From assembly GCF_963678635.1 (NCBI RefSeq), contig NC_087068.1:54468467-54532466 (forward strand): a DNA stretch of 64,000 nt. Reading direction: 5' to 3'. Both the position numbers and the translations under genes were made by a program. Within the stretch, counting starts at the first letter, position 1, and each line of letters opens with the position of its first letter. This stretch comes from Symsagittifera roscoffensis. Its lineage: Eukaryota; Xenacoelomorpha; Acoela; Convolutidae. Shown here piece by piece: positions 29,861 to 42,974 of this stretch. The notes under the pieces were generated by a model. It did no database searches. It worked only from the letters and a program-made list of their open reading frames with translations, and was not told the DNA's origin.

Positions 29861-31234
29861 GGAAAGTTTTTTCAGTTTCTGTTTTTGAGAGAGGTATGTT
29901 ATCTAGAGTGTCTTGTAGATCAAAAACTTGATTTATAGTGAATTTTGAATCGAAATCTAGGGGTCCTGATAAACTTATATTGTCGGTTAAAATTTCTTTT
30001 TTCTACGAAGGGAAATAAGTCTGCCCTATACATTTTTTAAAGTGGTTTCTGTTGTTCTTGATTGATGATGAACATGGTATCGGTTTAAATGTAGTGTTTC
30101 CTAACAAATCTACTTCGTAATGGTTGTTTTGGCAATCCAGATATAGTGGAAAACATAAATTTTATGTCTAAGCAGTATCAAGGTCTGTTTTTACTGCATG
30201 TTTGCATTCTAATTTTGGTGATGTTTCGTCTTTTGCTAACGAAAACTTTATATTTTTCATCTGTCGTTGTTCTTGTTATCATTTCGAGTGGTGTATTTCG
30301 ACTGAAGTTATCTGATAATGCAGGATTTTTTCCTGTAGTCCAGACTTTATGTCAGTTTGGGAAGTTCTTTAGAATTGACTAAATTGACTGAATTGACATT
30401 AAGTTTTCATTAGAATTGATATTAGAATAAATTTTGAGGCGTCGCACTTGGCATGAAACGGTTAATCTGGATCTGGGATTGTATTTGGTATTTTTTCATA
30501 GAGAAGTGTTTTTTTTTTCAAAATGTTTTTGGTGCTCTGTCGTCCATTCAAATTTTACTTTTTTGTCTGAGAATATTATAAATTGGTCCTAAGTATCATT
30601 GCCTTTTATAGACATCTTTTCTTAAAAAATTAGCTTTCCAAGAAAATCTTGGATTTTCTTTTTCTTTGATTGCGGTTGAACTTTTATAATTGCGTCTATG
30701 AGAGATTTCATTGGAGTGGTTGTGTTTCCTTTAAAAAAAGTCCAAGGAATTTAACAAGGGGAAAAATTATGATTTATCTGGGGCTGCTATCAAGTTTTCT
30801 ATAAGTAGTACTTGGTAATATTTTTCCAGTACTTTAAACATTTCGTGTTTTGCTTGCGATTACTTGAAAACATCCTCGTGATAGGTTATATGATTCTTGC
30901 TGAGAACAAGTGGTCTAAAAATTTTACTAATGAATGCTGAAAAGGCTGCTGGTCTTATGGAATTTCTATAGAAAAGTCTATCAAATTCGTATTGTTGATT
31001 TTCAATAACGAAGTGTGTTAAGCGTCGTGATTGTTCTTCTAGTGGAATTTTATCATACGAATTGTATTTTATTCATGTCAGCTGTTTTAAAGTGTTGTCC
31101 GTTTATTTCTGGGAGGACTACTTGAAATGGTTCTATAGGCCAATTATCTTCAGATTCATCAATGAGTGAATTGAGGTATCTAGCATCTTGAATAATTTTT
31201 AATGATCCTCCTTTAGCGAAGATAACAACGGGAT
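29861..31234 (-). pseudogene. pol: Copy A: reverse transcriptase and RNase H
   Basis: Directly after 31,234 on the - strand come N-P-V-V-I-F-A-K and L-K-I-I-Q-D-A-R-Y-L-N (RT blocks 1-2, 31,230-31,165), then F-K-T-A-D-M (block A, Asp kept) near 31,095. The catalytic box reads Y-H-E-D-V-F near 30,880, with Glu where RTs have Asp. K-F-E-W-T-T-E-H near 30,545 marks the start of the RNase H connection. Stops and frameshifts are frequent throughout. RT would copy element RNA; this copy is inactive. Confidence 0.75.
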
Positions 31235-32406
31235 TTATGAATGTGTTCGTTCTCGGTTGTTCTTCTTTATTAACTGGCGAATTGACTTCAAACTGTTCTT
31301 GTAATCAAGTAGTCTATTGATTTTTTCTTGTAGGTGAATTGGAACTTTAATTGCTCGTTGTTTTTTGAAAACTGCGTCATGTTTTAGGAGTAAATATAAC
31401 GGTGAATTTACTTTTTCAACCACAAACTGAGATGTGGCATAAGCCATTGGGTATTTAAGCAGTAGTTTTGCTAGCTCTTGTTGTGTGATTTGCGAGTGTT
31501 GAAAATTGAACATTGTAAGGAATTTCTGTTGTTCAGTTGTATTTTTTGAAAGTTTGAATGTTGATTTAAAATAAGGTGTTTTTGTAAAGTAGACTGTATT
31601 TCGTTTTGAATCCCTATTAATGCTGATAATTGATAGTAGTTCTTCATTGAGGTTTGTTGATTGGCATATATCCAATAACTTTAAGATATTTTTTACATTA
31701 AATGCTGTTTCTACTGTGGAAGAAATTGTTGCATTGATTTCACTATATCCTAAAAGTCCTAGGGGTAACATTATTTATATGGAGAAGGGTTGTATACGTG
31801 CAAAGAAATTATACCTGAACTTGTTTTTTGTGTATTTGATTTAGGGGGTTGTTACTCAAAAAAAATATCTAATGGTTCCAATTCAAGATCGGATATATAT
31901 TGTCGTTGTTTTTTTTTATCAATATTGTTTACAAATTCTGATAATGGTTTCACGCGTTTTCGTTCTTGCTTGTATATAGGGTAAAAATTTGAAGGAATGG
32001 AGGTTTTTTATCAGGAAGGACTGTGAGTGATGTGGAATTCATTCTTGTGTATTCATCCTTCATATGCAGTTGGCTATTTGGGATATTAATAGTGGGGATT
32101 GAGAGGTTTATTTATAAGCTTGTTTTGTCCCATTGTTCGAATATGGGTTATAGAATGTTATGTATCCAAGTGTCTTTTTTGTATATCTATCGTATTTGTA
32201 GATAAGTTCTTTTGTGATGAACGGGGAGGTGAAGATTGACCTGTTATGTTCGGTGGAGCTAGAGGTAGAGGGTGATGTACTAAATTCTTTAATGTTTCTG
32301 TAATTTCAAATTTGAGTGTAAAATTGTCTTGAGTAGGGCTCTGTATATTGTGTTCTTGTTTGTCTTTGAGAATATCGCTTCTGTATTTTAGTCTGCTGAG
32401 TGCCAA
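31235..32406 (-). pseudogene. pol: Copy A: protease-to-RT linker and protease region
   Basis: The open piece 31,771-31,235 (178 codons) ends in the pre-RT connection, with A-Y-A-T-S-Q-F near 31,435 and K-V-P-I-H-L-Q-E-K near 31,330. It runs straight into RT. Upstream, 32,406-31,800 is broken and should hold the protease by position, but no clear D-[ST]-G motif was seen. The corresponding linker in copy B is 36,519-36,241. Confidence 0.65.
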
Positions 32407-33182
32407 GTTATGTAATCTGTTGCTATCAAGATGTTGACCAAATAATGGAGGGGGTGCTACTAATGTTTTCCAATCTAAAGGTAGAGGTATATTTTGGGTT
32501 AAAAGTTCTCTTTATGTATCATCTAAACTTGCTTAGAAAATTATTGGAAAAGTTGTAATTGGAGTTTGACTTGTTGTTGAAGGTGCTGAAGGTTGTGATA
32601 AAGTTTCTGGTAGTGACAAAGATGGATCGAATGAGTAATCTTCACTGTCATTTACTAAGTTTGGCTCACCTTGTGTGAAAGCTTGTGTCAATCAATGTGG
32701 GAGGCGTTGTGTTGAAGTTGGGTGTGGGGAGTTGAAGGGGTTTTCACGAATTTTTTCAGATATGGGGGTTGATCCTAAGTAATCCGATGGGATGTTTGAA
32801 GTACTTTTTTGTTGAATTGGTTGTAATGGTGGCGGTACTTTGAATTAAGTTACTGGAAAGATCCAGAGGATTTCGGGATGATGATGAGCGTATGTTAAAA
32901 TGAACTCTGGGTGTTGTAAAATTTCAATTTTGTCTGGGATGGAATATTTGTCCATCTATTGTAGATATTTGAGTTTAGTTTTGACTAAGATGTCTCGTTC
33001 TATTATGGTTTTGTTGGAGAAAATGATAATTTTTGCATGTTGTTTCGATTTGCGGTTCGCTTAGAAGTGCATTTCGAGCTGTGGGTTTTAAAGGTTCTGA
33101 TAGCAACGCATGTCTTTCTTCAAATGTGTAGAAATTTTTTTGTTGAAGTGAAATGCGTGTTGATGGTTGTGGTTGAATTTTT
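32407..33182 (-). pseudogene. Copy A: unrecognised upstream pol/gag remnant
   Basis: Stop-rich - strand sequence with Pro/Ser/Thr- and Asn-coding bias but no motif. It ends at the junction with copy B near 33,182. Confidence 0.3.
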
Positions 33183-35105
33183 GACTGGATGTTGGTGTTG
33201 TTGGAAGTTCCTGGGATGTTGTAGTCGGTGGATATTGTTGTGTTGATGGTTGGTTAGCAATTTTGAAATGTTTGAATAATTGTTTCTTTTAGAAATAAAA
33301 TTTCTGTTGTTTATAATACTCTTCTATAAGAAAATGTTTAGGAGGATTGTTGCTTAATGTTTTTTAATACTTTTACATATTGTCAGAATCAGGGAAACTA
33401 GAAAAATTATGGAAATTACTAGAAAAAGTAGGATGTCTGTTTTTATTGAATAAATGTCTGAACACTTAGATAGTTCTTGCAATATTGACTCTTGTGAGGA
33501 AAAAACTTTTGTGAGGAATTGACAAAGACTTTTTTGAGGAAAAAAAAATATTACAAAAAAATTGCAAAAAATTATTAGGGGGGGGGGGTGAATAATTCAA
33601 GCGTGTCTTCGATGAATATTATACTGAATTGAAAAAAAAAGATTGAGAAATTTAAAAAAGATTTATAATTATTATTTTTAGAAGACGAGCTGTTCGAGAA
33701 AGAAGCATTTGAAAAATGATACGTTCCATCAAACTGTTTTTTGTTCCGAGTTATAAATTGAGTGTAGTCAAATTGTTTAATACTTTTTGACAAGTGGGTT
33801 GGATATGGGCAAATTCTGTTGGACGCAAGACTGGAGATCTAGGAATCAGCTTCCTAGTTCTGTTTTTGTTTATTGGATGATTGAGGGTATTCAGGAGTTA
33901 TATGAACTTTAGGCTTAATGATCATGTCTATTTTTTCTTTAGGTTTACGCAATATTTTTTTTTGGGGGAAATGTGGAGTGTAGGTTGAGACATTATTGTT
34001 GATTTTTGTAGTGTTTGAAAGGGGAGGGCTTTAACGTTTAGATATTGTTTATTTCAGTGGTCAAAAAAGAGCATGTTGCTTTTTTTGACCTGGAGGTCTT
34101 CAAGTTATAATTTCAGATAGGTTTGATGTGTGCAATGTGTCGGCTAATGAAGTGGTGTCAGAATGGGGTGATGTTTAGATAGACTCTGAATGGCTAGAAT
34201 TGAACTAGTTATTTAAGATTGTTAGCATGAAATATGAAAAGAAGAAGAAGAACAAATGGTCAAGTTCAAAAATGTTTTAAATTGATTTATTAAATGGAAA
34301 GGGGTTTCTGAAATTCAACTTTCCTCAATAATTTAGATAAGGGGATGAAAGTTTTGTAAAATTTTATCGTAAGGTATGGGTGTGGCAGCTTTTGTTTCTT
34401 TACTTGCTGAACCTAGTAGTTGTGTGGGTCAATTTAAGTCAAGATTTTGTTGATTAAGCTCATCTGAGTTGTCGTAGATTTTTGGGTCCCGTAAAGGAGT
34501 ATAATTGTGTTCTTTGGTGAAGAGCGTGTTCTTGTGTGTAATATGGTAAAAGAGTATTTCGTTATTAACTTTTTTTATTTGAGTCAGTAATTTTGTATGT
34601 TACATCAGTGGGTTTGTCAATAAATTGAAACGGTCCTTTTCGGATTGGTTGTAATTTGTTAGATATTCATCTTGTGTTATCAAATTTGGTATCAAGACAT
34701 ATACTCCGGTTTTTATATTTGTGGCCGGTGTAAATTGTAAGTTTATCTGTGATTGAAAATTTTGCTTTTGTAATAGTTTTTTAGCTGTTTTATTTTCAAT
34801 TTCAAGGTGTTTTCATCTCTTTTTAAAATCCATCCCGTGTGTGTTCCAGAGGCTAATTTTAAGATTTGGGGGTCGTAGAAATGATCTTCATCATGCGTAT
34901 GTAGTGGTAGATTATAGCAAATTGATTCTTTTGTAGGTTGAAAATAACCTTGTTCATTTTTGAGGAATTTGCTGTGAACATTACTGGTTTCCGTGGTTTT
35001 TGACTGAAAAGCATTCCATACGCTGATAATCCTAGACTTGTTGTTATTTGTGGATTGTAAGCTTTGGGGAGTTTTTTTACGTCTGTTGTCCTCTCTGTGT
35101 ATTTT
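33183..35105 (-). pseudogene. pol: Copy B: integrase tail and 3' region
   Basis: Collinear with 27,962-29,860 in copy A with small indels. It holds the C-terminal integrase tail near 35,000, then stop-rich sequence with G9 near 33,580 and A/T runs. No envelope signature (signal peptide, transmembrane helix, Cys pattern) was seen. Confidence 0.5.
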
Positions 35106-35941
35106 GTATCATTTCCAATTGAAATACCAATGAGGTTTTTATGTAGTGAATAGTTTATGCCTTCGACTAAACCATTAGTCCATGGGACATGAGACGTTCA
35201 AGGTTTTGTTTTGATGTTATAAAGATGGCATAATGTGATGTTTTTTTTTAAGTTATGAATTCAGTGCCATTATCTGTAACAAGGGTTACTGGTAATCCAA
35301 ATTTTGCAATCCAGTGCTCGTAGAGTTTTGTATATGTTTAATATGCATCACAATTAGGTACAGGGTTGAGTGCTACATAGTGTGTAAATGCAACAACTAT
35401 AACCATTGCATATGAGTTTTCCTGAGGATGATGATTTTGGTCCTTATGTATCAAATGAGATTCTGTGGTTCAAATATAAAACTTTTCCTTCAAAGTCTTG
35501 TTTTTCTGCTATTTGTTTCTGATGTGGGTAGGGTTTTTTTCATTGACATGTTATGCAGTGGTTACATCATACTTTATTCCAAATTAGTGCATTTGGAAAG
35601 TAAAAATTCTGAATTAATGTTGAGTATGTTTTTGTTCTGATCGTGTGTGTCCTTTTGTGTTTAAAGAATGTGAAATATGGAATGCTGTGAGTATCTTAGT
35701 TTAAGGAAGACTGGGTACTTATGAGCCGGTTGTTTGTTATTTCAAATTATCTGCGTTCTCATTTATGGTTGTGTTATTAAAGTTTCTAAAGTATCTAAGA
35801 AGTATTTTAATGTTACAATTGTGATATCTTCTTTTACAGGTTCTATTTTATATTTGTGCCAATATATGAGTTGTCTAGTTACTGGGTCAAAACTTTGATG
35901 TTTCTGGAGTAGTTCCAGTGTCATTTTTTCTGAGGGTGGAA
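35106..35941 (-). pseudogene. pol: Copy B: integrase catalytic core
   Basis: On the - strand, A-M-V-I-V-V-A-F-T-H-Y near 35,400 is followed by W-I-A-K-F-G-L-P-V-T and V-T-D-N-G-T-E-F (second catalytic Asp) near 35,270. W-T-N-G-L-V-E-G (catalytic Glu) lies near 35,175. A stop interrupts near 35,340 and a frameshift lies between the Asp and Glu motifs. The first Asp is not clear. This block is precisely what is absent from copy A. Confidence 0.75.
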
Positions 35942-36240
35942 GGAAAATTTTTCAGTTTCTGTTTTTGATAGAGGTATGTTATCTAGAGTGTCTTGTAGAT
36001 CAAAAACTTGATTTATAGTGAACTTTGAATGGAAATGTAGGGGTCCTGATAAATTTATACTATCGGTTAAATTTTCTTTTTTCTACTAAGGGAAACAGGT
36101 CTGTCCTATACATTTTTTAAAGTGGTTTCTGTTGTTCTTGATCGATGATGAACACGGTATCGGTTTAAATATAGAGTTTCCCAACAAATCTACTTCGTAA
36201 TGATTGTTTTGGCAATCCATATATAGTGGAAAACGTAAGT
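35942..36240 (-). pseudogene. pol: Copy B: pol segment left of the RT deletion
   Basis: Collinear with 29,861-30,160 of copy A (shared GGTATGTTATCTAGAGTGTC). By position it is part of RNase H. Stops and small shifts are present. Confidence 0.5.
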
Positions 36241-38019
36241 TTATGAATGTGTTCGCTCTCGGTTGATCTTAATTATTAACTGGGGAATTGATTTCAAATT
36301 ATTCTTGTAATCAAGTAGTCTATTGACTTTTTCTTGTAGGTGAATTGGAACTTTAATTGCTCGTTGTTTTTTGAAAATTGCGTCATGTTTTAGGAGTAAG
36401 TATAACGGTAAATTTACTTTTTCAACCTCAAACTGAGATGTGGCATAAGCCCTTGAGTATTCAAGCAGTAGTTTTGCTAGCTCTTGTTGTGTGAATTGGG
36501 AGTGTTGAAAATTGAACATTGTAAGGAATTTCTGTTGTTCAGTTGTTTTTTTTGAAAGTTTGAATGTTGGTTTAAAATAGGTTGTTTTTGTAAAGTAGTC
36601 TGTGTTTCGTTTTGAATCCCTATTTATGCTAATAATTGATAGTAGTTCTTCATTGAGGTTTGTTGATTGGCATATATCAAATTTTTACATTAAAAGCTGT
36701 TTCTACTGTGGAAGAAATTGTTGCATTGATTTCACTATATCCTAAAAGTCCTAGGGGTAGCATTATTTATATGGAGAAGTGTTGTATACGTGCAAAGAAA
36801 TTATATCTGAACTTATTTTTTGTGCATTTGATTTATGAGGTTGTTACTTGAAAAAAAAAGTTGTTTTGGTTTTAGTTCAAGATCGGACATATATTGTCGT
36901 TGTTTATTTTGATCGATATTGTTTTGATTGAATTGACATATTGAGAAATTGTTTACATATTATGATAATGGTTTCACGTGTTTTTGTTCTTGCTTGAATA
37001 AAGGGTAAAATTTTGAAGGAATGGAGGTTTTTTTATCAGGAAGGACTGTGAGTGATGTGTAATTCATTCTTGTGTATTTATCCTTTATGTGTAGTTGGCT
37101 ATTTAGGTATTAATAGTGGGGGTTGAACGTTTTATTCATGAGCATGTTTGGTTCCATTGTTCGAATGGGAACGAGGATAGTTGTTTTTTTTCCATTGTTT
37201 TTTAGGCTTGATCATTGTGCTGTAGCTAATTTAATTGAATTCTGTGAAGGTAACAATTTTAGATGTTTAGTTTGTATTTCCCTCCGTGTGGGAATACTCA
37301 TAATTTTTGATTCTGCTCCTGAGTCTTTTAAGAAATCAATTTCAAGGTCTGGTGGTGATTCAAAATCTTTGATTTTCGGACTTATTAAGAGAAGTGGGAT
37401 TGTCCAAATATTTTCTTTAATTGGTTCTATTTTATTTGTTGTATTTTGAGATATATTATTCGTGCTTGACCTTTCTTTAACTTAAGTTCTTGTTCGCAGT
37501 AATCGGTTATGTTTTTTTTGTATCGTTAGATTAATCAAAATTTTTAGAATTTTCATTATTTCGATAATAATTCGATTCAATTGGTGTTTCCTATTTATTT
37601 CCAATATGAAGCATGTCTATTGAAAGCGTATTTTCTGTTTCGCTCTCTTCATTGGTGGATTTACAATTTATGCGATTTAGTCGTAACTCTAAATTTTCTG
37701 TGTTTTCAATACCGGGAGGGTCTGTTTGAATTTCTTCAGTTGATTGTACCTGACGAATCAGTGTTTGATGCTTTGGTGTAACCCTTTTAAAGTGTTGTTT
37801 TATATTTTGATGTTTTTTTTGTGTGGTGACTGAGAATAATTTCTTTGTCTTTTTGGATAATTAAATTTTCTTTTTCTGGAATTGTCACTTGATCTATTGT
37901 GATTATTGTTTTAATTTGATCTGTTCTTTGAATAGTTTCGTGATCAATATTCTGTGTATTGTCTATTCCTGTTGTCTGAGTAATTCATATTTCGATTTTA
38001 AGCGGAATTTTTGGATTGG
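36241..38019 (-). pseudogene. pol: Copy B: protease region and pre-RT linker
   Basis: The piece 36,519-36,241 matches the copy A linker (A-Y-A-T-S-Q-F, K-V-P-I-H-L-Q-E-K). 36,900-37,140 is collinear with 31,890-32,110 in A. Between 37,140 and 38,019 the - strand frame is broken; a protease is expected by position but no active-site motif was confirmed. Confidence 0.55.
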
Positions 38020-41000
38020 TCATTTGAATGATATTATATTTGAGGGTTTGAATGGGAACCATTTCATTGTAATTTGAGTAATTACTTCTATTTGAAATTG
38101 ATCTCTAGTAGTTATTTCGATATTGGTTATTTTGATTGTTTGATCTACTATATCTGTTTGCTGAGAAACTTTCTGAATTTCTTCGATCTGGAAATCTTCA
38201 GCAATAGTTATTTCGATATTGTGATTGTTTTCTTTTGTTATTATTGTTATCTGTGAGTGGTTTTCCTGAACTATTTTTACTATAAAAGTTTTTGGTAGAT
38301 TCTGGTCGTTTTCCATGTACTGAAAAAAGGATTTATTTGGTTCTCTACGTATCTGTGGTTTTTTCTGATACTCTTACTGTTCATGTATACTTTCGGCTAT
38401 GCTATGTCCATACCTGCGGCAAAAGTTACACCATTTTTTGAATGATGTTCCACCTTTAAATTTTGGATTTTTCTCGTAGATATTCAATATTTGAGGGGTT
38501 TTTTCACCTAGTTGAGTGTCGGTGTCATGAATGTTATATGTGAAGTGGTTGTATGGATTTTGCTTAGGTATTTTAATTTTAAATTTTCTGTTTCTCCCAA
38601 TTTCATATTGATTTCAGCTTGTTCTAATTGTCTACTAGTATTCGAGACTCTATATCAAGTTCTCGAATTGGAGATGTATGTTATGCTCTTTTTTATTGCT
38701 ATTTTTTGTAGTTGTGATGCTAGAGTCATCATAAAGAATTCTGTCATCTTTGTGTTTTTAATCATGTGTTTTAAAGGATTATAAATTTCTGACTAATGTT
38801 TCATTTCTTACTGCAAGTTCCTTAAATTTTTCATTAGGGAACCCACAGATTTCGTCGCATAAAACTCTTGGACATTGTTTAATTCTTCCAGAGTCAATTA
38901 TTTTTGAAAAATCTTGTGTGAATCTTTTCCAGTCTGGGTTAATGTCTCCAGGTAAAATTGAAAACCTTTTTTGGGCAGCGCCAACAAGTGAGGTTTGGCT
39001 TAGAGCTGTGCGTCAGTGTATCCAAATTTGATTAAGTGGCGTATATACTGGTTCAGGTCCTATATTTCAAATTAACTTAGTTCTGACTGCGTTAAAATAG
39101 TCTTCTACTAATTATTCTGGATCTGCTCTTGTGAATACCATCAGTGGTTTATTAGAAGATATAGAAGATCCACGCATGACGTTTAGATTCAAAGTCATTT
39201 GGAGTGATTCTATGGCATTTGGCATTTGAGAAAAACTTGACAGTTGTGTTTTTGTAATTTCTTGTTGTTGTTAGTAATAAGGTAATAGAATTTCATTTTG
39301 CTTCTGCGTTGATTGATAACTTTGTGTATAGGTTTTTATGATTGAAAATTATTATTATATGGTGCTGAGTTTTGTCTTGGAGGAAAAATTTGTCTTGATT
39401 GTCGTGTTAGTTCATTTCATGTATATAGTTCAAAAAGATCTGGTTGATCAATATTCCAGATAAACCTTTGTTGATTGGTGTTGAATCGTTGTTGGTTTTG
39501 ACTAAAGTAGTCTTCATCTTCTGAATATTGTGGTTGAATTCTCGCAATATGTTTATTAGTTATATTTTTTTGTTGAAAAAAACTGAAAAATTTCACGTTG
39601 TTCACGTAGCTCGTTGTTGATCATTGAAAAAACTGAGTAAGAGGCTTGTTGTGGTACTTGTTGATTGAAGTTTTGTGCCTCTCGTTGGTTTTGATTGTTC
39701 ATTTAGGGGGATTTGGCTGTTTTCTTCTTTGCAAAAAACCTGTAGCTTTGATCTGAAAGATTGTTTCTCTTAAGTATTTTTTGTTCATTTGTTTGTCGTG
39801 ATGTCGCTGCTGGTCTAAATGTTTGAAAAATCTTTTTTGAGTATTTTGGATTATCAGAAGATTTCACTGTTCATTGTATGGTTGTTTGTGGAAACGTGGT
39901 TTTTTATTTTATGGTGTTGTAAGTGTAGGATGAATAGGAAAATTTTTTTGTTTTGTTGCTATTGGCAATGTCTCAACTATTTCTTAATTACGAGTTGACT
40001 ATCTTGATGTGTAAGATTTCTTGTTCCATTTAATTTTTCTTGTGTATTAATGAACGTGGAGTTTAAATTATTATTTCTTGTTCTAACAGCGAACATAAAT
40101 TATAGTTTAAAAGTGTTGAATCGATAGTGATTGGAGTTTTTTTTTACTTCTTCTCTTTTTACGGGGATAATTGTAATTGCTGCGCTTGAAAAATCATTTG
40201 TTATATTGACGAATGTTGGATGAGATCAATCAGGGTCCCAAACAAAGTCTTTTTCATCTGCTAATACTGTTTCATCGTCTGAGCTTTGCGGTCGAAAACT
40301 TTTCTTGATTGTGCTTTGATGTCGATCTTATGGACAAAATAACCAATGCTAGCATTTTTTGTAGATCGAGTTTGACATTTTTGTGAAATTTCTTTGCTAC
40401 TAAGGTTTTCACGGATTGCATCAAATTATCTTGAGAAAAAATAGATTTCCTGTCTTAAAGCTGAGTGTCCAGATTTCTGAGGCGGTGACTCAATTTGTGC
40501 TTCTTGCAATTATCTAGATATGTGAAGTATCTAGCAATAAATAATTGAAAAACAAACTTTGTGAATATTGAAGTTGCTCCTCGTGATTTTCGTCTTGTAT
40601 ATTTTCTGTGAACACTTTTGAAAAATCTGAATCTATATCGTCTATTTGTATTTGATGTGTAGGGTGGTTTGATTTTAGTGATAAGATTTCAATTGTAAAT
40701 ATTTTGTAATTTGATGTGATAATACATAAATTTTTAAGTTAGTGATCATGAATTTGTCGTTTTATTATTATTTCAGGAAATTTTTGTTTACATGGGCTAT
40801 TTCTTTTTTCCACTAAAAGTACAATTAGGTTGTGACAAAATTGGACTTGTCCTCGGGCGGGATCACTTTGTGGTTGTATAAAAGATAGAAGTATCAAATT
40901 ATTGTCAAATTGTTCGTTGTATTCGATTATTTTTTGTATCTTAAAACTGTTAATATAATCTTTCAGTATGTCTTATAGGTTGACTCCCATTATATAGCGT

Positions 41001-41300
41001 AATGGTTTGTTAATGTATCTTTTCTTTATTCTAATTTTTCCTTTAATTGATAATGGTGATATAGCTTCTGAGTCAAAAAATAATTTTGATTTTCTATAGG
41101 GTTACTCTTCTTTATTGAATACTTTACGTCTTGAAGTTCCTGTATTGTGTGTGTATCTGATTCTGAAACTGCGTTTCGTCTTTTTGACAATCTTTTTCTG
41201 CTAATTTTTTTTTTATTATCGTCTCTTTTTGTGCTTGTCTTTTTGATCAAATACATCCTTTTGTATCTTTGTGCGCTGTGATTACAAGATCGTATCGTTC
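38020..41300 (-). pseudogene. gag: Copy B: gag
   Basis: Paralogous to copy C gag but more decayed, with many stops. The knuckle region lies near 38,390-38,440 (frame broken). After it, the open piece 38,316-38,020 gives an Ile/Thr/Gln-rich tail unlike the Asn/Lys-rich tail of C. The capsid region is recognisable near 39,000-39,150 by words shared with C, such as TGGTTTATT. The N-terminal part reaches about 41,256. Confidence 0.6.
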
Positions 41301-42632
41301 GTTTTTAGTTAAACAATTTTTTGTTTGTTTCTTTGTTTATTGCCTAGATTGTCTCTTGACGAAACGCTTAGGACGATGGCTGCTATCACTCGGGAGCTCG
41401 AGTTTCGATTTTTCTAAACTTTTATTACTTACAATTTTTTTGTGGTTATCCCAACTTGGGTCAGAGATTGTCGTGATTGATGGGTTGGAGAGAGAGTATA
41501 TCTTTTCGTGAAAATATTTTTTTACTTTCTCTCGTTTTAATATATGATGGACTTACTTAATCTTACCTAGGAATGGTTATTTGTGATCCAGTGTTGGAGA
41601 CCTATAAATCAATTCACAAGATTCAGGTATAAACAGAACACAGGTAGATCGTTAAATACTATTTTATGACTTACAATTTTTTAAAAGTTTTTTAGCCTGG
41701 GTCAGAAGTTCTTCTCTAACTATCTCAAACAAAATAGTTAGTTTCCAAAAGTATCTAGTAGACCTAGGTCGTTTATAGGGTTTGGCGAGTGAATCGACGT
41801 TTGAGGTCGTTAGTCACTTTAAAACTGTGGCGTGGGGAGAAAAAAATTGTTCTGATTTGGTCCAAGAGAAGAGATGATAAACAGAAATTACGTAAAATAA
41901 AAATAATTTTAAGTGAAATTAAAGATCCAAGCGAAGCCTTGATGATCTGTTCATGAAAGAAATTTAAAGTATTGGAAAGCGAGGACAAGCCTTGATAAGT
42001 TTTAATGTAAAATTTAAGTTTCAAAAAAATTGAAGTTAAAGTTTAAATGATATTAGTTTTTTGAATTTATGTTGTTAGGTTTCAAGTGATGAAGCTGGGA
42101 TGAAGAGAAGATGATGTGTTTGAATTAATCAAACTAACTATGAATTTTTTGCCAACTAAGTTTTATAGTTTTTATTCAAAAAATTATTTATTCAAATGTT
42201 TTGATTTCCTGCAGATTTTTGGATGAAACTCTTGTGTTTTTTATCAGTCGTTTCGTTTAAATATTAGATTCAGCACCAATTGAGTTGGTGAAAAAGTTTT
42301 CTTTATTTTCATGTCTTTAAAGGAACATCTAAACTTGCTGCATACAGTATTCTAAATACAAAACCTTGTTCCGGTTTTCGTTGTACTATCATGTAGTAGA
42401 TAGGTCCGTTTCCTGATCGTTGTTCACGCCTGGATCTTCGTCTTGTTGCAATTCATGGTATTTTTCATATTGTTTGAAAAATTGGCGTAGGTGTTTTGAG
42501 ACGTAGAGACATTTCTATTAAATTGTCTATTTCAACTAACATTTTTGCGATTTTGCAATCGTCGAATTCTAAGTTTACTTGTCAAATTCTAAGTTAGTTA
42601 AGGTCTTGTTCGAGACTAATGATCGCACCAGA
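41301..42632 (-). other. Copy B: leader between LTR-like segment and gag
   Basis: Related to 25,920-26,790 in copy C, but with several hundred extra bases at 41,360-41,750. It includes the primer-site candidate at 42,612-42,630. Otherwise nothing was recognised. Confidence 0.45.
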
Positions 42633-42974
42633 TGAGGTACACATCTGTTCGTCACGCTGTCTTATTTTCAGCCGGATAGAGTCGTGCAACTTCTTGGTCT
42701 AATAACAATTTCAATCTTGCTCTTATATCTCCTAGTCTCAACAGATCTGGCATATAATGGTTTTTGCGAGTTAGTTCTCGGAGTTTATCCAGAAGGAGAA
42801 CATCTGTAGGCTAAAATTTATTCAAATTGTTCTGGTGCTGAAAAAACTTGTAATAAGTGTCAATGTTAGATATGGAATATGATTGTCTAGTTAGTAATGT
42901 TATATCGAGATAGTTTTGTCAATAACATAATTGGATTTAAAAACTTATTTAGAACTGGTTCGATAAAAATCATT

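Larger units (their letters stand above)
27962..33182 (-). mobile_element. Ty3/gypsy-like element copy A: protease-RT-RNase H, integrase core deleted
   Basis: Collinear with 33,183-37,130 (copy B) and sharing very long nearly identical runs. Compared with B it lacks about 836 bases holding the integrase core; the junction is at 29,860/29,861, matching B 35,105 and 35,942. It keeps about 1.07 kb of RT missing in B (30,161-31,234). No gag is left; at 33,182 it abuts the 3' end of B directly. Both copies run on the - strand. Confidence 0.75.
33183..42855 (-). mobile_element. Ty3/gypsy-like element copy B: LTR-like segment to integrase, RT deleted
   Basis: Read on the - strand: LTR-like segment (42,855-42,633), primer-site candidate (42,630-42,612), leader, gag (41.3-38.0 kb), protease/linker region (38.0-36.24 kb), integrase core (35.9-35.1 kb) and a 3' region to 33,183. 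About 1.07 kb carrying RT is missing at 36,240/36,241 relative to copy A. No 3' LTR was recognised. Confidence 0.75.

Noticed and set aside
28000-37800. Many short + strand open frames
   Set aside because: They are shadows of the - strand gypsy-like element and encode no domain.
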